From Conexibacter sp. S30A1 (lineage in GTDB: Bacteria > Actinomycetota > Thermoleophilia > Solirubrobacterales > Solirubrobacteraceae): a stretch of 64,000 bases of DNA. The translations under genes were made by a program, and so were the position numbers. The notes below the pieces were generated by a model that worked only from the letters and a program-made list of their open reading frames with translations, was not told the DNA's origin and did no database searches. Where the stretch lies: assembly GCF_023330665.1 (NCBI RefSeq), contig NZ_CP097127.1, positions 1 through 64,000 of the forward strand, read 5' to 3'. Every line of letters begins with the position of its first letter. The first letter of the stretch is position 1. Of the stretch, positions 24,841-34,738 are shown one piece after another.

Positions 24841-25896
24841 GTGGCAAGACGAGTGAACAGCAGGATGCTCCTGGTCGGCAGCCTGCCCGCCGACTCGCCC
24901 GAGCACGCGCTGCGCGCCGGCGCGGAGCTGTTTGGCGACATGGTCTTTGCGCTGCCCGACGGCGAGACCGGCGCGATGGCGGGCTGGGTGAGCTTCGAGC
25001 GGGAGCGCCTGATCCGCGCAAGCGACGACGTCGCGGTCGTATCCGAGACCGACTCCCCGACCGGCCTGCCGCGACACGCCTACGAGACACCGGTGTTCAC
25101 CGTCAAGCCGGGCGTCACCCAGGTCCACTTCCCGTCCTGGCCGCGGATCGACGTGGCGATCGCCTCCTACGCGATCTTCGCCGAGCTCAAGGCGGCGGGC
25201 GTGATCCCCGCGCACCTGCGCTTTCAGGTCGGTCTGCCGTTCCCGGCGAGCGCGATGAACGCTTTCAAGCACGACTTCGCCGCCGACTACCCGCGCGCCG
25301 CCGCGGGCTACGAGGAGCTTGTCGCGCGCGAGCTGCCACGCCTGTTTGACGCGATCGCGCCCGAGGAGCTCGCGATCCAGTGGGACTGCGCCTACGAGAC
25401 GCAGGACATCGAGCAGGTGCTCGCCTGGACAGACGAGGGCGCCTGGGAGCGCTTCGCCGGTCCGGTCACCCGCCTCACCCGCCTGATCCCGGAGCAGACG
25501 CTGGTCGGCTACCACCTCTGCTACGGCACCTTCCCCGAGTGGCCGATGTATGAGGCGCGCGACTACGAGGTGCTCGTGCGGATGGCCAACTTCGCCGTGC
25601 GCGAGTCCGGCCGCACGGTCGACTGGCTGCACCTCGCCGGCCCACGCTACCTGCGCAGCGAGGACCGGCGCTTCTTCCGCCCGCTGACAGACCTCGAGCC
25701 CGGCCCCGCACGCGTGTTCCTCGGCATCGTCCTACCGCTCGACGGCTCGCCGGGGCTTCGCCGTCGGCACCAGACCGCCTCCCGCTACCTGGATGACTTC
25801 GGCGTGGCTATGTACTGCGGCTTCGGCCGCCAGCCCGGCCAGGACGGCGATCAGACGCTGCGCGAGCACGCGCGCGTGGTCCGCTCGCTGCCATGA
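24841..25896 (+). CDS. Uncharacterised protein, possibly UROD/MetE-like TIM barrel
   Basis: About 351 residues of a conserved-looking soluble protein. LLVGSLPADSPEHALRAGAELFGDMVFALPDGETG at the start, HLRFQVGLPFPASAM, LAIQWDCAYE and TLVGYHLCYGTFPEWPM are arranged like cobalamin-independent methionine synthase or uroporphyrinogen decarboxylase-fold proteins. The MetE zinc ligands cannot be confirmed. The GTG at 24841 has GGGGAG at 24830-24835. The stop overlaps the ATG of the next gene (ATGA), so the two are probably translated together. The function is unknown; the fold assignment is tentative. Confidence 0.6.
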   Translation: MARRVNSRMLLVGSLPADSPEHALRAGAELFGDMVFALPDGETGAMAGWVSFERERLIRASDDVAVVSETDSPTGLPRHAYETPVFTVKPGVTQVHFPSWPRIDVAIASYAIFAELKAAGVIPAHLRFQVGLPFPASAMNAFKHDFAADYPRAAAGYEELVARELPRLFDAIAPEELAIQWDCAYETQDIEQVLAWTDEGAWERFAGPVTRLTRLIPEQTLVGYHLCYGTFPEWPMYEARDYEVLVRMANFAVRESGRTVDWLHLAGPRYLRSEDRRFFRPLTDLEPGPARVFLGIVLPLDGSPGLRRRHQTASRYLDDFGVAMYCGFGRQPGQDGDQTLREHARVVRSLP

Positions 25897-26318
25897 GCAC
25901 GGCCGAGCGTGTCCGGGAGGTGCACGCGGCGCTCGCCCGTGGCGACTACGACGCCGTGGCGCCGCTGCTTGACCCCGCTGTGTGCTGGCATGCCGGCAAC
26001 CCGCAGGAGGGCTGCCGTAACCGTGAGCAGGCGCTCGCGTGGATGCGCCGCGCGGGCGACTCGGGCCGGCCGCTACCGGAGATCGTCGATGTGGTGCCGG
26101 CAGGCGAGTGCGTGGTCGTGGTCCTGCAACCGCGTGCGCGCGCCGGGCAACCCGACCCGCCGCGCACAGCCAATCTGACGACGCTGCGCGATGGCCTGGT
26201 GGTGGAGATGGTGCACTACGAGGATCCCGAGGCGGCGCTCGCCGAGCTGCGCCTGAGAAGCCCGGCGAGCGCGAGCGCGCCGCCGAGCGCAAGCAGCGGC
26301 ACCGCCGGCAGCAGGTAG
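25893..26318 (+). CDS. SnoaL/NTF2-like protein
   Basis: A 141-residue protein with the cone-shaped NTF2/SnoaL pattern: VREVHAALARGDYDAVAPLLDPAVCWHAGNP near the start, REQALAWMRR, and GLVVEMVHYEDPEAALAEL at the end. Family members bind small molecules or act as isomerases or hydrolases; the role here is unknown. The ATG overlaps the preceding stop by 4 bases. The Ser/Ala-rich tail of about 35 residues overlaps the convergent membrane protein gene by 103 bases and may be a read-through extension. Confidence 0.72.
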   Translation: MSTAERVREVHAALARGDYDAVAPLLDPAVCWHAGNPQEGCRNREQALAWMRRAGDSGRPLPEIVDVVPAGECVVVVLQPRARAGQPDPPRTANLTTLRDGLVVEMVHYEDPEAALAELRLRSPASASAPPSASSGTAGSR

Positions 26319-27685
26319 CGGATCCCGAAGCCGCCGGTCGCGGCGGTGCCGAGCAGCAAAAGCAGCGCGCCGCCGCCGAACAAAAAGATCTCACGGCGGG
26401 CCGGCACCCGCGCCGCCAGCGCCGCGAGCGTCGCCAGCGCCAGCAGCCCGAGCAACACGCGCGGCACGTGCACCAGCCGCCGGTAGGCGCGCACGACCCC
26501 GGCCGGTGAGCGCACCCGGATCCTCAGGCCGGGCAGGTCGGCGCGCTGCACGGCCCGGTCGCGTGCCTCCAGGTGCGCCGAGCGCGGCAGCGAGGTCGCG
26601 CTCACGGCGTTGCCGTAAGGGGTCGCGCCCGGCGTGAGGTAGTGCACGAAGTCCTCCAGCGTGACGTTCACGAAGCCGAGTGGGTGCGCCAGGATCATCG
26701 TCTTGGCAAACGACTCGAGCACGCGGTTGGTGGCAGCGACCTGTGCGATGCTCTGCGTGTCGGGGTGGAAGATGCGGTTGGCCGGCGAGGGCCCCCAGAT
26801 GTACCAGTCGGGCGCGTCCGGATGGCTTGCGCGCTGGGCTGGGGTCTCGCACAGCGCCCGCTCGGGTGCCCCGAGCTTCACGCCCTGGCAGCTCGCGAAC
26901 CCGGCCACCCGCCCGTAGAGCGTCCAGCCGGAGGTGGCGGTCATGCCGAAGACGTGGTAGCGCGCGTCGATCATCGCGCTGTAGGCGACAAGCGGCAGCG
27001 CCGCGGCCAGTGTGAAGGCGACGATCGCCCGCCAGCCGACCCTGATCCAGATCAGGTAGACGAAGAAGATCGGGAACACGAACGGCATCGCCTCGCGGTC
27101 CAGCGCCGCCCCCGCCAGCACCAGGCCCGCCAGCAGCGCGCGCCGCAGCCCGAAGCGCCGGGGCGCCGAACCCGACCCAACCATCCGCGGCCAGGCGACG
27201 ATCAGCGCTGCGCTGAAGAGCAGCACGGTGAAGAAGGTGTCGGACATGACGTACTGCTCGAGCGTCACCGTGTAGCCGTCGAGCAGCACCGGGGCCGCAG
27301 CCGCGGCGGCTGCCCAGCGGGGCAGCCGCGCGCGCAGCAATGTCAGGTAGATCGCGATGCCCACGCCGATGATCGCGAGGTGCTGGACGGCGATCAGCTG
27401 CACGAGGCTGCGGTCCGGCAGCGTAAAGAGGCGGATCAGCAGCGAATAGCCGACCGGGTGCAGGCTGGGCAGCCCGACAAAGGCGCCGCTGAGCCCGGCG
27501 TCGATGTAGCCCCATGAGTCAGGGAAGAAGAGCGCCGGCGTGTAGGCGAGCATCGCCAGCAGGCGGATCGTCGCGCCGGCGGCCACCAGCAGGGCGATCA
27601 GCCAGTGCTCGCGCAGGACCTGTGACCAGCGGCCGGTGCGCGGCAGCGTGCGCGGGCTGCGGACGGGGCGTTCTGCGAGGGCCAT
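26216..27685 (-). CDS. GT-C type multi-spanning membrane glycosyltransferase-like protein
   Basis: About 489 residues with some ten hydrophobic segments. After the first span comes a periplasmic loop with the acidic motif FFPDSWGYIDAG, where GT-C enzymes (mannosyl/arabinosyl transferases using polyprenyl-phosphate sugars) hold their catalytic Asp. SLHPVGYSLLIRLF follows. A large soluble loop with cysteines (ASCQGVKLG, RALCETP) lies in the middle, and further spans close the protein. The donor and acceptor are unknown. The ATG at 27685 is used; a GTG at 27697 would add four residues, and neither has a clear ribosome binding site. Confidence 0.65.
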   Translation of the reverse strand: MALAERPVRSPRTLPRTGRWSQVLREHWLIALLVAAGATIRLLAMLAYTPALFFPDSWGYIDAGLSGAFVGLPSLHPVGYSLLIRLFTLPDRSLVQLIAVQHLAIIGVGIAIYLTLLRARLPRWAAAAAAAPVLLDGYTVTLEQYVMSDTFFTVLLFSAALIVAWPRMVGSGSAPRRFGLRRALLAGLVLAGAALDREAMPFVFPIFFVYLIWIRVGWRAIVAFTLAAALPLVAYSAMIDARYHVFGMTATSGWTLYGRVAGFASCQGVKLGAPERALCETPAQRASHPDAPDWYIWGPSPANRIFHPDTQSIAQVAATNRVLESFAKTMILAHPLGFVNVTLEDFVHYLTPGATPYGNAVSATSLPRSAHLEARDRAVQRADLPGLRIRVRSPAGVVRAYRRLVHVPRVLLGLLALATLAALAARVPARREIFLFGGGALLLLLGTAATGGFGIRYLLPAVPLLALGGALALAGLLRRSSASAASGSS

Positions 27686-27712
27686 CGGTGAGGACACTGT
27701 AATGGCGCAGGC

Positions 27713-29176
<1,464 letters not shown>

Positions 29177-29264
29177 GATGCTCGCAGGCTTTGCGCCGTC
29201 GGTGACTGCCTCCAATAGGATTGCCCGGCCGATGCTCTGCCGCGTATCGATCGCCGGGCTGTAG

Positions 29265-31052
29265 ATGCAGCGTCTGCGCTGGCGCCGTCGCCGCCGGCTG
29301 CTGCTGGCGCTGGTCGCCGCGGTTGCGGCCGCGGTCGGCGTGCTGTCCTACGCGACCGGTGCGCTGCACCGCACCGAGCTGCAGACGCTCGACGCCCGCT
29401 ATCAGGTGCGCGGCACGGATCGGTCGCTGCTTGACCGCTTCGTCGTGGTCGGGATCGACGCGCCCACGCTCAGCTTCTTCGCCACCTCCAAGACCCACCC
29501 GGCCAACTGGCCGTTTCCGCGCCGCTACGACGCGCGCGTGGTTGACAACCTGGTCACGGCGGGTGCGGCGCACATCGCGATCGACCTGCAGTTCTCACAG
29601 CCGACCGACCCGCGCGACGACTATGCGCTGGCTGAGTCGCTGGCCCACGCCAAGCACGTGGTGCTCGCCACGACGGCGGTGGGGCCGCACGGCTCCACCG
29701 ACATCCTCGGCGGCAACGCCAACCTGCGGCGCTTTGGCGATGCCGTGGCCGCCGATGCCAGCATTCTGACCGACGCGACCGGGATCATCTCGAGGACCCA
29801 ATACTCCTACCAGGGACTTGAGACCTTCCCCGCTGCGATCGCCGCGCAGGCCGCGGGTCACGCGATCGCGCCAGGTCTCTTCGGCGGCGCCCGAAGGCAG
29901 GTCCCGATCGACTATGCCGGGCCGCCCGGCACCGCGCCCTACGTCAGCTACTGGCGCGTCTTCACCGGCCACTTCCCGGCGTCGCTGGTGCGCGGGCGGA
30001 CGGTGATCATCGGCGCCACGGCGCCGATTCTCCAGGACCGCCACGCGACCCCGATGGGCGCCGGCCTCATGGCCGGCACCGAGATCGTCGCCAACGCTGC
30101 CGCCACCGTGCTGCACGGGATCCCGCTGCGCGACGCGCCCGGCTGGCTGAACGTGCTCCTGATCCTGGCGCTCGGCTCGGTCGTGCCGGCGCTCGGGCTG
30201 CGCGGCTGGGGGCTGCGGGCGCTCGGCGCCGGCCTGGTCGTGGGCGCGCTGTACGCGCTCGCCGCGCAGCTTGTCTTCAACGCCGGGCGCATCATCACGG
30301 TCGTCGACCCCGAGCTCGCGCTGCTGATCTCAAGCTTCGGGACGCTGGCTGTTACCTACCTCAGCGAGGCGTTCGAGCGCCAGCACGCGCGCACGACGTT
30401 CGCGCGCTTCGTGCCGCCCGGGGTCGTTGACGAGGTGCTCTCGAGCACCGACGACGACCTCAGGCTGGCGGGTGTGCAGCGCGTCTGCACCGTCATGTTC
30501 AGCGACCTGCGCGGTTTCACGAAGTTCTCCGAGACGCAGTCGGTTGATCGGGTGATCGCGGTCGTCAACCACTACCTCAACGAGATGACGGAGGCGATTC
30601 TCGGCGCAGGCGGTACGCTGATCGCCTACATGGGGGATGGGATCATGGCGGTTTTTGGGGCGCCGCTCGAGCAGGATGACCACGCCGACCGGGCGCTGCG
30701 GGCGGCGCGCGAGATGATCGGACCGCGGCTTGCTGGCTTCAACGCCTGGCTGGCCGAGCAGGGCTACGAGTCCGGATTCCGGATGGGTGTCGGTCTCAAC
30801 ACCGGCCCGGTGATGTGCGGCAACGTCGGCGCCGAGCAGCGCGTGGAGTACACGGCGATCGGTGATACGACCAACACCGCCTCGCGCCTTGAGGGCATGA
30901 CCAAGAACAGCGAGTACATGCTGTTCGTCGCCGAGGCGACGCGCGAGGCCCTGCACGACCCGCCCTCCGACCTGGTGTTCGTTGACGAGTTCGAGGTCCG
31001 CGGCCGCCAGGCCAAGATGCGCGTGCACTCGCTGTCACCGGCTGCGCCATGA
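29265..31052 (+). CDS. CHASE2-domain class III adenylate/guanylate cyclase
   Basis: A membrane receptor cyclase of 595 residues that would make cAMP (or cGMP). An N-terminal membrane span (RRLLLALVAAVAAAVGVL) leads into an extracytoplasmic CHASE2 sensor (about 35-275). Three closely packed spans (about 285-365) and the cyclase homology domain (about 400-590) follow. Cyclase motifs are VCTVMFSDLRGFTKFSE (metal-binding Asp), AYMGDGIMAVFGAP (second metal Asp), and YTAIGDTTNTASRLEGM (adenine and transition-state residues). The ligand of CHASE2 is unknown. It is translationally coupled (ATGA) to the small membrane protein downstream. Confidence 0.9.
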   Translation: MQRLRWRRRRRLLLALVAAVAAAVGVLSYATGALHRTELQTLDARYQVRGTDRSLLDRFVVVGIDAPTLSFFATSKTHPANWPFPRRYDARVVDNLVTAGAAHIAIDLQFSQPTDPRDDYALAESLAHAKHVVLATTAVGPHGSTDILGGNANLRRFGDAVAADASILTDATGIISRTQYSYQGLETFPAAIAAQAAGHAIAPGLFGGARRQVPIDYAGPPGTAPYVSYWRVFTGHFPASLVRGRTVIIGATAPILQDRHATPMGAGLMAGTEIVANAAATVLHGIPLRDAPGWLNVLLILALGSVVPALGLRGWGLRALGAGLVVGALYALAAQLVFNAGRIITVVDPELALLISSFGTLAVTYLSEAFERQHARTTFARFVPPGVVDEVLSSTDDDLRLAGVQRVCTVMFSDLRGFTKFSETQSVDRVIAVVNHYLNEMTEAILGAGGTLIAYMGDGIMAVFGAPLEQDDHADRALRAAREMIGPRLAGFNAWLAEQGYESGFRMGVGLNTGPVMCGNVGAEQRVEYTAIGDTTNTASRLEGMTKNSEYMLFVAEATREALHDPPSDLVFVDEFEVRGRQAKMRVHSLSPAAP

Positions 31053-31447
31053 GCTGGCCCGCGGTCTTCATCGTCTTCTACGTCAGCCACCAGCTCGGCG
31101 ACTACCTGCTGCAGACCGACTGGCAGGCAACCCACAAGCGCTACGGGCTCGGACGTGATCGGGTCGCCCGCCGGGCTTTGTTTGGGCACACCTTCACCTA
31201 CGGCATCGCTTTCGTGCCGGCTTTCGTGTGGCTCTCCACGCGCGTCGGCTGGAGCGCACTGGTGATCGCCGCGGCGGTTGTCGTCCCGCACCTGTTACAG
31301 GACGACGGGCGCGTGCTGCGCGCCTACATGCGGCGCGTCAAGCGGATGGATCCGGTTGCAAACCACGTCGTCGCCGCGCTCGTCGACCAGGCGCTGCACA
31401 TGATCGCGCTGTTCGGCGCGGCGCTGCTGGTCAGCGCGTTGCGCTGA
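31049..31447 (+). CDS. DUF3307-like small membrane protein
   Basis: A 132-residue protein with about three hydrophobic segments. The N-terminus VFIVFYVSHQLGDYLLQTDWQATHKR matches the H-x-x-x-D-Y-x-L-Q pattern of DUF3307 proteins, and VVPHLLQDDGR and DQALHMIALF carry further polar residues inside membrane segments. The function is unknown. The ATG overlaps the stop of the cyclase gene, so the two are probably made together; a role linked to cyclase signalling is possible but unsupported. Confidence 0.7.
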   Translation: MSWPAVFIVFYVSHQLGDYLLQTDWQATHKRYGLGRDRVARRALFGHTFTYGIAFVPAFVWLSTRVGWSALVIAAAVVVPHLLQDDGRVLRAYMRRVKRMDPVANHVVAALVDQALHMIALFGAALLVSALR

Positions 31448-31454
31448 GACGCCG

Positions 31455-33206
31455 TCAGCTGACGCGCAGCTTGACCACGTAGAGCAGCCCGCTGTCACGC
31501 ACGCCGACGTTCCAGTCCTGGAAGTTGCCGAGGTTCGGGGTGATGTGGAAGATGATGTGCCAGCGCGGGGTGCCACCGACCGCGCCGTCGGGATAGAGCG
31601 CGTCGTTACCGCCGAGCGGCAGCTGCGGTGCGACCGCCGCGTCCACGTAATAGGGCTGCTGGCTGGCGATCACCGTGAGCTCGTAGTAGCCGCTGAGCTG
31701 GACGTTGTAGCGCCCGCCGGTCGCTGACACGGGCGAGACCGAGATCTCCGGCGCCTCGTTGGGGGCAAACAGCGAGTGGCCCTGCTTGACCACGACGGTG
31801 TGCACGTGTGGGTAGTAGACCGTCACCCGCAGGGTGTCGCGCACGACCTTGAAGTAGGTGCCCGCGCAGGTGTTCTCGGTGAACCACTTGGTGCCGAGCA
31901 CGGCGGCGGCGCCGCCGGAGCCCTGGGTGGTGAAGGTGCCGTGGGCGTTGGCCCACAGGCTGTCGAGCTTCTTGCCCTTGCTCTTGGGCTTGCCTTTGCC
32001 CTTCGGTTTGCCCTTGCCCTTGCCCTTGCCCTTGGCCTTGGCAGCAGAGGCGACCAGCCTGGGCTTTGAGGCGATCGACACGGCTCCGCCGCCGGACTGG
32101 CTCAGCGCGCATACGTTAGCGTTGCTGCCGCCGGGCAGGATGGCTGTGGTCGCGCCGGTGCGGCGGTTCTGGTGCAGCTGAAAGCGGCCGGCGTAGAAGA
32201 CGCCGGTCTCCGAGCGCCCGTTTGGCAGGCCGAGCGTCAGCTGGACCTGGCCGTGAGTGGTGTCGATCGTCGAGCCATTGGGGATCTGACCGCCGCGCGA
32301 GAGCTTGTGGAAGCGATGTCCGCCGGGGCCCTCGTAGAGGCTCGTGCCGGTGACCGGCGTGGCGTCGAGCGTCTTGCCGAGCCTGGGGGGCTTGAGGCGC
32401 CCGATCGCGATGAAGGCGCCGTCGCTCGGGTGCGTGACGTGGACCCTGTTGCCGGTGCTGCCAAACCAGGCCGAGGCGCCGATGCGGCGGCGGTTGTAGG
32501 TGAGGCGGGAGCCGCTCACGCGGAAGTCGCCGAAGACCACCGGTGCGAATGGAGCCGGACCAAGATCGGTGTTGGGGGCGCCGGTCAGCGAGTACTCCTG
32601 CACCAGCGGGACCGTGCCACGCAGTAGCGGCCGCCCGGTGGCACCGGCGAACAGCGGCAGCACGCCGGCTGCCCAGGATGTGCCGAGGCCGAGGCTCGGC
32701 CCGCTGGCATTTGCGCTGCGATGCGTGTTCAGGTTGCGGATGCTGAGCAGCGTGCGGGCGCCGCGCACCGTGATCGTGACCACCAGCGGATCGCCGGGGG
32801 AGGCACCGAACCCGGCTGGCCTGAACCTCAGCGTCCGCGCGCCGGGATTGCTGATCTCAAAGCCCACCCGGTAAGCGGGTCTGCCGGCGTGGCAGAAGCT
32901 GTCGTAGCCGACGAAGTCAAAGGGACGCAGCGGCCCGCTGCCCGCGGTCGCGCTGTCAAACAGCTCCGCGCCGTTGCGCTGGCCCACATAGTTTGCGTGG
33001 CGCACGCGGCCGCAGTCCACGGCTGCGACGTAGAGCTTGAAGGAGACGGATTTGGTCTGGGCCAGGCCCGACCAGTAGGCGCCGGTTGTGCCCAGACCGG
33101 TGCTGCCGCCGGCGCTTGAGCTGAGGATCAGGAAGGCGGCCAGGGCGAGCACCAGCGAAACGGTCAAGGCTACCGCGACCCTACCAACCTGACGCCCCCC
33201 GGTCAT
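31455..33206 (-). CDS. Large secreted or membrane-anchored protein of unknown function with a Lys/Gly repeat
   Basis: 583 residues with an N-terminal signal or anchor (VGRVAVALTVSLVLALAAFLIL). The extracellular part is rich in Gly, Thr and beta-type segments, with scattered cysteines (VDCGRVRHANYVGQ, YDSFCHAG, NVCALSQ, TENTCAGTYFKVV) that could form disulfides. Around residues 390-412 is a low-complexity Lys/Gly/Pro stretch encoded by a tandem hexanucleotide. The C-terminal part (LRVTVYYPHVHTVVVKQG, then GYYELTVIASQQPYYVDA) looks like beta-sandwich domains. I do not recognise a family. It converges on the DUF3307-like gene and is divergent from greA. Confidence 0.7.
   Translation of the reverse strand: MTGGRQVGRVAVALTVSLVLALAAFLILSSSAGGSTGLGTTGAYWSGLAQTKSVSFKLYVAAVDCGRVRHANYVGQRNGAELFDSATAGSGPLRPFDFVGYDSFCHAGRPAYRVGFEISNPGARTLRFRPAGFGASPGDPLVVTITVRGARTLLSIRNLNTHRSANASGPSLGLGTSWAAGVLPLFAGATGRPLLRGTVPLVQEYSLTGAPNTDLGPAPFAPVVFGDFRVSGSRLTYNRRRIGASAWFGSTGNRVHVTHPSDGAFIAIGRLKPPRLGKTLDATPVTGTSLYEGPGGHRFHKLSRGGQIPNGSTIDTTHGQVQLTLGLPNGRSETGVFYAGRFQLHQNRRTGATTAILPGGSNANVCALSQSGGGAVSIASKPRLVASAAKAKGKGKGKGKPKGKGKPKSKGKKLDSLWANAHGTFTTQGSGGAAAVLGTKWFTENTCAGTYFKVVRDTLRVTVYYPHVHTVVVKQGHSLFAPNEAPEISVSPVSATGGRYNVQLSGYYELTVIASQQPYYVDAAVAPQLPLGGNDALYPDGAVGGTPRWHIIFHITPNLGNFQDWNVGVRDSGLLYVVKLRVS
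31972..32045 (-). repeat. Tandem hexanucleotide repeat coding for Lys-Gly/Lys-Pro
   Basis: On the plus strand CCCTTG and close variants recur about ten times in a row. On the coding strand this gives alternating Lys-Gly and Lys-Pro in the secreted protein. Being a multiple of three, slippage would change repeat number without breaking the frame. Confidence 0.75.
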
Positions 33207-33246
33207 GGTGGCAGCAGTCTAGCGGCGGGTGGGGTGCTTCGCTACT

Positions 33247-33256
33247 GTCATATGAC
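33247..33256. promoter_or_regulatory. Small palindrome upstream of greA
   Basis: GTCATATGAC is a perfect 10-base palindrome just ahead of the greA ribosome binding site in a 65-base divergent gap. It contains a -10-like TATGAC. The role is unknown. Confidence 0.3.
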
Positions 33257-33271
33257 ATGGAGGGGATCGCG

Positions 33272-33721
33272 ATGACCGCTGAGGAGTTCGAGCGCCTGAG
33301 GGAAGAGCTGCACGAGCTCGAAAGCGGCGGACGCGCGCAGATCGCCGCGCGCATCAAGACGGCGCGTGAGTGGGGCGATCTCAGCGAGAACGGCGAGTAT
33401 CACGCCGCCAAGGAGGCGCAGGCGCACCTGGAGACCCGCATCCTGCGGATCCGCGAGCAGGTCCGCTCGGCGGTCGTGGTGGAGCGCGTTGAGGGTGGCG
33501 AAGAGGTCAGGCACGGCGCGAGCGTGCTCGTGACCGACCTCGGTAAGAGCGACACGCAGACATTCAAGATCGTCTCGCCCAACGAGGCCAGGCCGCGCGA
33601 GGGGCTGATCTCATCGAGTTCACCGGTTGCGCAGGCGCTGATCGGCGCTCGTGTGGGCGATGTCGTGGAAATCACCACTCCGGCCGGCGTGCGCAGGCTT
33701 CGGGTGGAGTCGATCAACTGA
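33272..33721 (+). CDS. greA: Transcription elongation factor GreA
   Basis: It rescues backtracked RNA polymerase by inserting its coiled coil into the secondary channel and stimulating transcript cleavage. The N-terminal coiled coil carries the acidic tip EWGDLSENGEYHAAKEAQ. The C-terminal FKBP-like domain has FKIVSPNEARPREGLISSSSPVAQALIGARVGDVVEITTP. The ATG at 33272 (MTAEEFERLR) is preferred over 33257 because the ribosome binding site GGAGGGG is at 33259-33265. The 149-residue length is normal. Confidence 0.93.
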   Translation: MTAEEFERLREELHELESGGRAQIAARIKTAREWGDLSENGEYHAAKEAQAHLETRILRIREQVRSAVVVERVEGGEEVRHGASVLVTDLGKSDTQTFKIVSPNEARPREGLISSSSPVAQALIGARVGDVVEITTPAGVRRLRVESIN

Positions 33722-33742
33722 GTTCGAGGACAGGCGCGCGGC

Positions 33743-34507
33743 ATGGAGATCCCCGGGGCGGCCGCAATCGTCTTTGGCGGTGCCTCGGGGCTCGGCGAGG
33801 CGACCGCGCGGGCGCTGGCGGCGCGCGGCGCGGCCGTGACGGTCGCCGACCTCAACGCGCAACGGGCCGAGCAGGTCGGGTCGGAGATCGGTGGGCTGGC
33901 GCGCGGCGCTGATGTGCGCGACCCGGAGGCGGTGGCGGACGCCGTGCAGGCGGCCGCGGGCGCCGCGCCGCGTGGCCTGCGGATCTGCGTCTGCTGTGCC
34001 GGCGTCGCCTGGCCCGGCAAGCTGATCGGCCGGGAAGGGCCGACGCCGCTTGAGCACTTCGCCGATGTGATCAACATCAACCTGCTCGGGACGATCAACG
34101 TGCTGCGGCTGGCGGCCGAGGCGATGAGCGCCAACGAGCCAGACCCCGGTGGCGAGCGCGGCGTGCTGATCAACACCGCCTCGGTCGCCGCCTACGACGG
34201 TCAGATCGGCCAGGTCGCCTACGCCGCCTCCAAGGGCGGCGTGGCCGCGCTGACGCTGCCCGTCGCACGCGAGCTGGCCGCCAAGGGCATACGCGCCATG
34301 ACCATCGCGCCGGGCATCTTCGACACGCCGATGCTGGCCGCGATGCCGGAGGAGCTGCGCCGCTCGCTCGGCGCTCAGGTGCCGTTCCCCAAGCGTCTGG
34401 CTCACCCCGATGAGTACGCCGCGTTGGCCTGCCACATCGTCGCCAACGCGATGCTCAACGGCGAGGTGATCCGCCTGGACGGCGCGATCCGCATGGCGCC
34501 GCGTTAG
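33743..34507 (+). CDS. Short-chain dehydrogenase/reductase (HSD10-like)
   Basis: An NAD(P)-dependent classical SDR of 254 residues. The cofactor motif is VFGGASGLGEATARALA, and ADLNAQRAEQ suggests NAD preference through the Asp after strand 2. The active site has Ser in LINTASVAAYDG and YAASKGG (Tyr-x-x-x-Lys). The ending (IAPGIFDTPMLAAMPEELRRSLG, VPFPKRLAHPDEYAALACHIV, GEVIRLDGAIRM) is that of 3-hydroxyacyl-CoA dehydrogenase type 2 (HSD10) proteins of branched-chain amino acid or fatty-acid oxidation. It probably oxidises short 3-hydroxyacyl-CoAs; the substrate is inferred. It lies 21 bases after greA. Confidence 0.85.
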   Translation: MEIPGAAAIVFGGASGLGEATARALAARGAAVTVADLNAQRAEQVGSEIGGLARGADVRDPEAVADAVQAAAGAAPRGLRICVCCAGVAWPGKLIGREGPTPLEHFADVININLLGTINVLRLAAEAMSANEPDPGGERGVLINTASVAAYDGQIGQVAYAASKGGVAALTLPVARELAAKGIRAMTIAPGIFDTPMLAAMPEELRRSLGAQVPFPKRLAHPDEYAALACHIVANAMLNGEVIRLDGAIRMAPR

Positions 34508-34522
34508 CGCCTGGGTGGCGCG

Positions 34523-34738
34523 GTGCAGGAGATCAAGATCACCGGCGAGATGATCCGTCTCGGCCAGCTTCTGAAGCTCGGCGGCGTGGTCGAGAGCGGC
34601 GGCGCCGGCAAGGAGCTGCTGGCGGCCGGTGAGGTGCGCGTGAACGGCGCTGTGGAGGCCCGTCGCGGCCGGCAGCTGCGCGCCGGTGACGTTGTCGAGG
34701 TGGGGGAGTGGGAGTTTCGCGTCAGCGCCGGACGCTGA
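34523..34738 (+). CDS. S4-domain RNA-binding protein (YbcJ-like)
   Basis: A 71-residue stand-alone S4 domain: MIRLGQLLKLGGVVESGGAGKELLAAGEVRVNGAVEARRGRQLRAGDVVEV is the classic alpha-L RNA-binding motif. The YbcJ/RlbA-type family is conserved but of unclear function, possibly in ribosome biogenesis. The GTG start at 34523 has GGGTGGCG ahead. The last 17 bases overlap the convergent recD2 gene. Confidence 0.82.
   Translation: MQEIKITGEMIRLGQLLKLGGVVESGGAGKELLAAGEVRVNGAVEARRGRQLRAGDVVEVGEWEFRVSAGR

Noticed and set aside
24607..25632. Minus-strand frame of 341 codons opposite the MetE-fold-like gene
   Set aside because: Only its last codons (the sigma factor N-terminus, from ATG 24702) are meaningful; the rest is antisense to a motif-bearing coupled gene pair.
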